Shown piece by piece: positions 60,036 through 64,000 of a stretch of 64,000 bases of DNA. The position numbers and the translations under genes are program-made. The stretch comes from Halobacillus locisalis (GTDB lineage Bacteria; Bacillota; Bacilli; Bacillales; Halobacillaceae): the NCBI RefSeq assembly GCF_013694105.1, contig NZ_JACEFG010000001.1:186001-250000 (forward strand), in the 5' to 3' direction. Position 1 is the stretch's first letter. Every line of letters starts with the position of its first letter. The notes below the pieces were generated by a model. That model worked only from the letters and a program-made list of their open reading frames with translations, searched no databases and was not told where the DNA came from.

Positions 60036-60320
60036 ATGGCACTAGAAAAAGAAGAGCGTATTATCATACCTGATGAAAACGGGGAAGAGCATTTATTTGA
60101 AGTTCTATTCACATTTGATGTAGACCAGACAAAGCAATCCTATATTGCGGTTGTTCCTGCAGATCAAAAAGAAGGCGACGAGGTTGAAGTTTTCGCTTTC
60201 CGTTATGAGGAAAAAGGGAATGAAGAAGACGACTTGGCTCTATTCCAAATCGAGTCAGAGGAAGAATGGGAAATGGTCGAAGAAATGCTGAACACGCTGA
60301 CAGACGAAGATTTAGCGTAA
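60036..60320 (+). CDS. yrzB: DUF1292 protein (YrzB)
   Basis: 94 acidic residues with the DUF1292 pattern IIIPDENGEEHLFEVLFTF and a C-terminal EEEWEMVEEM helix. Found behind ireB-ruvX across Firmicutes; function unknown. AAAGGAGG precedes ATG 60036. The three genes are one operon, followed by a terminator. Confidence 0.92.
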   Translation: MALEKEERIIIPDENGEEHLFEVLFTFDVDQTKQSYIAVVPADQKEGDEVEVFAFRYEEKGNEEDDLALFQIESEEEWEMVEEMLNTLTDEDLA

Positions 60321-60329
60321 TGATACAAG

Positions 60330-60358
60330 AGCCCGCGGATGAATCCGTGGGTTTTTTT
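60330..60358 (+). terminator. Terminator after yrzB
   Basis: CCCGCGGAT (60332-60340) pairs with ATCCGTGGG (60343-60351), followed by seven T. Confidence 0.85.
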
Positions 60359-60386
60359 ATGTGTTTTGTTCATTTAAGATTTAGTG

Positions 60387-60555
60387 GTTTCCGTTGCATC
60401 GGGTAGCGTATGAAGGTCCGGGAAATGACTTGCTTTCCGTGGGCATGTGGTGAGCTTCCTCAGGCTCCGCCTTGCGGGATCTCTCCAATCATGTACATCC
60501 CATAGGAGTCTCGCCATTTCCCGGACCTTCTTGCTTTCATGAGAAGAACGGAAAC
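60387..60555. repeat. Hairpin repeat element A, copy 2
   Basis: Same layout as copy 1: end repeats GTTTCCGTT (60387-60395) and AACGGAAAC (60547-60555), and an inner 16-bp inverted repeat (GAAGGTCCGGGAAATG 60412-60427 with 60515-60530). Where copy 1 has GTGACGGG in the stem this copy has GGTCCGGG, and the opposite arm changes to match, so pairing is preserved. Core GCTTTCCGTGGGCATGTGGT and downstream bases are identical in the two copies. Confidence 0.85.
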
Positions 60556-60682
60556 AACAGCCGAACTGATTCACGTCACATAATAAGCATAGGTGCTAAA
60601 CTCTTGATACCTAGCGCATAGTTCTATAGTGATGATTCACCTACCACGTTGAGGGTTCGTTCCTCTCTGTGTCCAAAGGGGT

Positions 60683-60799
60683 GGTTTTGAAACAGCGAGA
60701 CTCCCGCGGGAGAAGGACCTAGGCGAGACCCCACAGGGAGTGTCAACGACCGAGGAGGCTTGGCGGTTCCCCCGCAGGAAAGCGAGTTGTTTCAAAACC
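60683..60799. repeat. Hairpin repeat element B, copy 2
   Basis: The inverted end repeat GGTTTTGAAACA (60683-60694 with 60788-60799) bounds a core with GCGAGACTCCCGCGGGAGA and GGAAAGCGAG, closely matching copy 1. Outer GGGTTCGTT (60654 region) and GGTGACGAACC (60820 region) also match. Together with element A it occupies most of the 677-base gap between yrzB and mltG. Confidence 0.85.
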
Positions 60800-60966
60800 A
60801 GCCCCTGCTCTTAATCTGGTGACGAACCCAGTACAACTCGAAATCAAGTCTTCAACAATCCTACACGATTGTTGAGGAAAGGAATTCTTTGCTAATATAA
60901 ACGGGAATTTCCTATATATTTGTAGAAATTTAATGGCAGATGTAGAAAGATTCTAGCATTATATAG

Positions 60967-60972
60967 TATAAT
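60967..60972 (+). promoter_or_regulatory. -10 box of mltG
   Basis: TATAAT lies 26 bases before the TTG start of mltG and overlaps the ATG at 60971, which rules out that ATG as start. The -35 is poor. Confidence 0.45.
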
Positions 60973-60997
60973 GTACCGGATGGAAGGGGGAAGTCCG

Positions 60998-62122
60998 TTG
61001 TCAGAATCAAACTTCAAAGATAAATATAAAGAACGCTTCAAAAAACGCACAGAAGAGGCGAGTACAGTGAGGAAAATTGTTTCAACAATCTTAATCACGC
61101 TTATCGTTGTCATCGCTGTAGGTGGCTTCTCAGGTTACATGTACGTCAAAGGGGCATTAGAACCAGTGGATCCCGACGATAACAGCCAGCAAAATGTTGA
61201 AATCCCATTAGGGTCTTCTACTTCACAAATTGCTTCTATACTTGAAGAGAATGAGATTATTAAGAATGACTTGATTTTCCGCTTCTACACGAAGTTCAAT
61301 AACGAAACAGGCTTTCAGGCTGGAGACTATCAATTTACTCAATCGATGAAATTGAATGAGATTATTGAAACGTTGAAAACCGGACGATTAGTGAAAGAGC
61401 CTGTCTTCAATGTGACCGTGCCAGAAGGTCAGTCAATTGAGCAGATTGCTGAAATCTATGCTGAGAAATTGGACTTTACGAAAGAAGAGTTCATGGAAAA
61501 AGTGAATGACAAGACGTATATCAAAGAGTTGATGAGTCAACACTCTGCATTACTGACAGACGCCATATTGCAAGAGGATATTCGTTACCCGCTTGAAGGG
61601 TACTTATTTGCAGCCACCTATCCATTTTATGTGGATGACCCGAGTATTGAACAAGTGGTATCGAAAATGATACAGAAGACTGAGTCCGTTGTACTACCAT
61701 ACACAGATGCATTCGAAGCGAATGATTTGACGATTCATGAAGGGATCACAATGGCTTCATTAGTGGAGAACGAAGCACGTACAGCTGAAAACCGTAAGAA
61801 AATCGCAGGTGTCTTTTACAATCGTATTGGTGAAAAGATGCCATTACAAACAGACCCTACCGTACTTTACGCTCTTGGGGAGCACAAAGATCGCGTTCTA
61901 TATGAAGACTTAGAAGTTGAGTCCCCATATAACACGTATCACGTAAACGGTCTGCCAATCGGTCCGATTTCTAACTTCAATGCAAACTCTGTTGCTGCAG
62001 CAGCAGAACCAGCAGAGAATTCATTCTACTATTTCCTTGCTGATAGTGAAGGAAACATTTACTATGCGGAGACACTAGAGAAACACAATGAATTAAAAGC
62101 GAAGTATATAACGGGCAGTTAA
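60998..62122 (+). CDS. mltG: Endolytic murein transglycosylase MltG
   Basis: 374 residues from TTG 60998, seven bases after AAGGGGG. A basic cytoplasmic stretch, one membrane helix (about 28-50), a LysM-like part (about 65-130) and the YceG catalytic domain (about 130-370) follow in order. The catalytic glutamate is in SLVENEART (about 253-261), and the motifs LQTDPTVLYALG and SPYNTYHVNGLPIGPI are present. MltG cuts nascent glycan strands and sets their length, working with the elongasome whose genes are at the other end of the window. Confidence 0.95.
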   Translation: MSESNFKDKYKERFKKRTEEASTVRKIVSTILITLIVVIAVGGFSGYMYVKGALEPVDPDDNSQQNVEIPLGSSTSQIASILEENEIIKNDLIFRFYTKFNNETGFQAGDYQFTQSMKLNEIIETLKTGRLVKEPVFNVTVPEGQSIEQIAEIYAEKLDFTKEEFMEKVNDKTYIKELMSQHSALLTDAILQEDIRYPLEGYLFAATYPFYVDDPSIEQVVSKMIQKTESVVLPYTDAFEANDLTIHEGITMASLVENEARTAENRKKIAGVFYNRIGEKMPLQTDPTVLYALGEHKDRVLYEDLEVESPYNTYHVNGLPIGPISNFNANSVAAAAEPAENSFYYFLADSEGNIYYAETLEKHNELKAKYITGS

Positions 62123-62131
62123 TCACGTTGA

Positions 62132-62159
62132 AGGAATGTTCGCATTCCTTCTTTTTTTA
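62132..62159 (+). terminator. Terminator after mltG
   Basis: GAAGGAATG (62132-62140) pairs with CATTCCTTC (62145-62153) around a TTCG tetraloop, followed by T7. Confidence 0.93.
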
Positions 62160-62260
62160 TGCGTTTTCCTGAAATCACCGATGGCGTTCAGTAGGACCGT
62201 ATGTTAAAATAATAGGGTTGTAAAATGCGATCGACTATCGTAAGAAGGGGTGTTCTTTCC

Positions 62261-62890
62261 ATGGAGCAAGAAGATTACTTACAATCATTACTGCCGAAAG
62301 CTACAAAGCAGGTAGAGCGATTAGAAGAATACGCCAAGGAACAAGGTGTGCCGATCATGGAGCCCTTAGGTATTCATTTCTTAATGCAGATCATTCGTAT
62401 GCAAAACCCTGATAGAATCCTTGAAATCGGGACAGCCATAGGGTATTCCGCATTACGAATGATTGAAGCTTCGCCTACAAGTGAAATTGTAACGATAGAA
62501 CGAGATAGAGAGCGTTACGACGAAGCCTTGAAAAACGTAGCCGAAGCGGATGCTGATCATCGTATTCATATTTTGTACGGCGATGCACTGGAAATGAAAG
62601 AAGAGGTAGTGAAAAAAGCTCCATTCGACCTTTTGTTTATCGATGCGGCCAAAGGAAAATATGAGGAATTCTTTCATTTATATGAACCTCTGCTGTCTGA
62701 GGGAGGGGTCATTATTTCTGACAATGTCCTGTTTAAAGGGTATGTTGCAGATGATACGGAAGCAAGTAAACGTATGGCGAAAATCGCAAAAAAGATTAGG
62801 CAATTCAACGAGTGGTTAACGAGTCACCCTGATTATCACACGACCATTATTCCAATTGGGGATGGAGTAGCCATCACAAAGAAGAAATAA
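62261..62890 (+). CDS. trmR: tRNA 5-hydroxyuridine methyltransferase (TrmR/YrrM)
   Basis: 209 residues from ATG 62261, ten bases after AAGGGG; the upstream in-frame ATG lacks a site. The Rossmann SAM-binding motif LEIGTAIGYSALRM (about 54-67), the acidic IERDRER (about 79-85) and DLLFIDAAKGKYEEF (about 124-138) fit the class I O-methyltransferases of the COMT type. TrmR methylates ho5U34 in tRNA to mo5U in B. subtilis, where it sits at the same place. The U32 peptidase genes yrrN-yrrO that follow in B. subtilis are absent here. Confidence 0.88.
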   Translation: MEQEDYLQSLLPKATKQVERLEEYAKEQGVPIMEPLGIHFLMQIIRMQNPDRILEIGTAIGYSALRMIEASPTSEIVTIERDRERYDEALKNVAEADADHRIHILYGDALEMKEEVVKKAPFDLLFIDAAKGKYEEFFHLYEPLLSEGGVIISDNVLFKGYVADDTEASKRMAKIAKKIRQFNEWLTSHPDYHTTIIPIGDGVAITKKK

Positions 62891-62942
62891 AGAGCCCTGA
62901 AGGGTCACATAGATTGAGTGGATGAAAGGAGAATCTAGAACT

Positions 62943-63596
62943 ATGAAGGATAAACCTGTTGTAATCGGAGTTGCTGGAGGAACGGGGTCAGGTAAAACAA
63001 GTGTTACACGTTCCATCATCCAACGATTCGCTGATAAATCAATCCTTATGATTGAACAAGATTATTATTATAAAGACCAAACGCATCTTCCTTTCGAAGA
63101 AAGGTTGCAAACGAATTATGATCATCCATTGGCTTTCGATAACGACTTATTGATTGACCACTTGAAACAATTGATCAACCAAGATGCGGTTGAAAAGCCT
63201 GTTTATGATTATAAGATGCATACCCGTTCTGATGAGACGATTCATGTCGAACCGAAAGAGGTCATCATCGTAGAAGGGATTCTTGTCTTAGAGGATGAGC
63301 GATTGCGCGATCTTATGGATATCAAAGTATTTGTTGATACCGATGCTGACGTGCGCATCATCAGACGTATGATGAGAGACATCAATGAACGCGGTCGTAC
63401 ATTAGATTCCGTCATTGAACAGTACATTAATGTCGTACGTCCGATGCACTTGCAATTCGTTGAACCCACTAAGCGTTATTCGGATATCATTATTCCTGAG
63501 GGTGGACAGAATCACGTAGCGATTGATCTAATGGCTACAAAAATCCAAACCGTCCTTCATGAGAAAGGGCAAACGCAAAGCAAAGAAAATAGTTGA
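62943..63596 (+). CDS. udk: Uridine kinase
   Basis: 217 residues from ATG 62943, eleven bases after AAAGGAG. P-loop [10 protein letters not shown] (about 11-20), the YDHPLAFD segment (about 59-66) and [17 protein letters not shown] (about 105-121) identify Udk. It phosphorylates uridine and cytidine with GTP or ATP. It lies 52 bases after trmR; the usual yrrN-yrrO pair is missing. Confidence 0.97.
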   Translation: MKDKPVVIGVAGGTGSGKTSVTRSIIQRFADKSILMIEQDYYYKDQTHLPFEERLQTNYDHPLAFDNDLLIDHLKQLINQDAVEKPVYDYKMHTRSDETIHVEPKEVIIVEGILVLEDERLRDLMDIKVFVDTDADVRIIRRMMRDINERGRTLDSVIEQYINVVRPMHLQFVEPTKRYSDIIIPEGGQNHVAIDLMATKIQTVLHEKGQTQSKENS

Positions 63597-63674
63597 AATG
63601 CTACCAAAAATCTGGCATAGTACACAATAGTAGTTCTAAACAAGTATGTCCTCGGATAAAGTATAGTTAATTAG

Positions 63675-63705
63675 AATGAGCGTACGGACGTACTGCTCAT
63701 TTCCT
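63675..63705 (+). other. Hairpin in the greA leader
   Basis: AATGAGC (63675-63681) pairs with GCTCATT (63695-63701), extended by GTAC/GTAC inside. Only a short, interrupted T stretch follows. It may be the udk terminator or part of a greA leader. Confidence 0.45.
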
Positions 63706-63753
63706 ATATTAGGGGAACATCCTATTGATGTATTAAAGGAGTGTATCTAGACC

Positions 63754-64000
63754 ATGGCAGAAGAAAAAAGTTATTACATGACAGAAGAAGGTAAACAAAA
63801 GCTCGAAGAAGAGTTGCATCATCTGAAAACAGAGCGACGTAAAGAGGTTGTCGAACGTATTAAAATTGCACGAGGCTTCGGGGACCTTTCTGAGAACTCA
63901 GAGTATGATGCTGCTAAAGATGAACAAGCCTTTGTTGAAGCACGCATTACTCAAGTTGAAAACATGATTCGCAATGCAGTTATTATCGAGAATGATAATG
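63754..64000 (+). CDS. greA: Transcription elongation factor GreA (3' partial)
   Basis: The first 82 codons are visible before the window ends. The start [20 protein letters not shown] and the coiled-coil sequence with [16 protein letters not shown] (about 48-63) are typical of GreA; the conserved acidic tip (D, E) is intact. GreA helps backtracked RNA polymerase cleave the transcript. AAAGGAG lies twelve bases upstream. Confidence 0.96.
   Translation, partial: MAEEKSYYMTEEGKQKLEEELHHLKTERRKEVVERIKIARGFGDLSENSEYDAAKDEQAFVEARITQVENMIRNAVIIENDN

Noticed and set aside
60971-60997. ATG start for mltG
   Set aside because: This ATG lies within the TATAAT box and would not be in the transcript; TTG 60998 has AAGGGGG at seven bases.

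Overview
The window is a 64 kb stretch of core chromosome from a Gram-positive, endospore-forming member of the Bacillaceae. The evidence is a dense set of sporulation genes (spoIIB, spoIVFA/spoIVFB, spo0B, safA, bofC, spoVB, an rsfA-like regulator, a YhcN-type lipoprotein), strong AGGAGG ribosome sites, T-box leaders, an L21 leader, 6S RNA, and a gene order that follows the Bacillus subtilis spoIIB-to-greA region almost gene for gene. A Halobacillus/Virgibacillus-like genus is my guess from general character and is not proved by the sequence. Both ends are cut: the first gene (pilM-like) lacks its 5' end and the last (greA) lacks its 3' end.

Layout. 0-2.1 kb: pilM-pilN-pilO-like genes of a type IV pilus/competence apparatus. 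2.2-8.6 kb: spoIIB, maf, radC, then mreBCD and minCD (cell shape and septum placement). 9.0-12.0 kb: spoIVFA-spoIVFB (control of SigK activation) and an RNase E/G family gene. 12.0-16.5 kb: L21 leader, rplU-prp-rpmA, then spo0B-obg-pheB-pheA. 16.7-21.7 kb: spore coat morphogen SafA, a CotS/YutH-like kinase fold protein, nadE, a spore lipoprotein, yebC and bofC. 21.8-26.2 kb: ruvA-ruvB-DUF2905-queA-tgt-yajC. 26.3-30.5 kb: a membrane protein (minus), an ArsB/NhaD-type transporter, a DUF421 protein and spoVB (minus). 30.6-39.5 kb: comN, secDF, a LapA-type protein, recJ, apt, rel and dtd. 39.6-47.0 kb: a minus-strand amidase with four SH3b domains, T-box-hisS-aspS, 6S RNA, rsfA-like (minus) and rarA (minus). 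47.0-56.3 kb: a composite inverted repeat, a YczE-type membrane protein, cymR, cysteine desulfurase-mnmA, a TPR protein, recD2, a TIM-barrel protein, a 58-residue zinc ribbon and an AI-2E family permease. 56.3-64 kb: T-box-alaS, ireB-ruvX-yrzB, a second copy of the composite repeat, mltG, trmR, udk and greA.

How it works together. The genes are household and sporulation functions arranged as short operons with overlapping or closely spaced frames (mreC/mreD, minC/minD, spoIVFA/spoIVFB, ruvB/DUF2905, recJ/apt, ireB/ruvX). Translation-related genes are controlled by RNA leaders: T-boxes whose specifier positions read GAC (hisS-aspS) and GCT (alaS), and the L21 leader before rplU. CymR, a cysteine desulfurase and MnmA link sulfur control to tRNA thiolation. 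I found no prophage, transposase, CRISPR array, tRNA or rRNA.

I see no complete undescribed protein system. The least explained DNA lies between genes: a nine-fold TCGGACA motif repeated almost exactly every 21 bases between minD and spoIVFA; a composite ~415-base unit made of two hairpin elements in opposite orientation, present at 47.07-47.49 kb and 60.39-60.80 kb with compensatory changes in one stem; a terminator hairpin whose arm doubles as a ribosome site; and a 15-codon open frame with a near-perfect ribosome site that ends inside a terminator.
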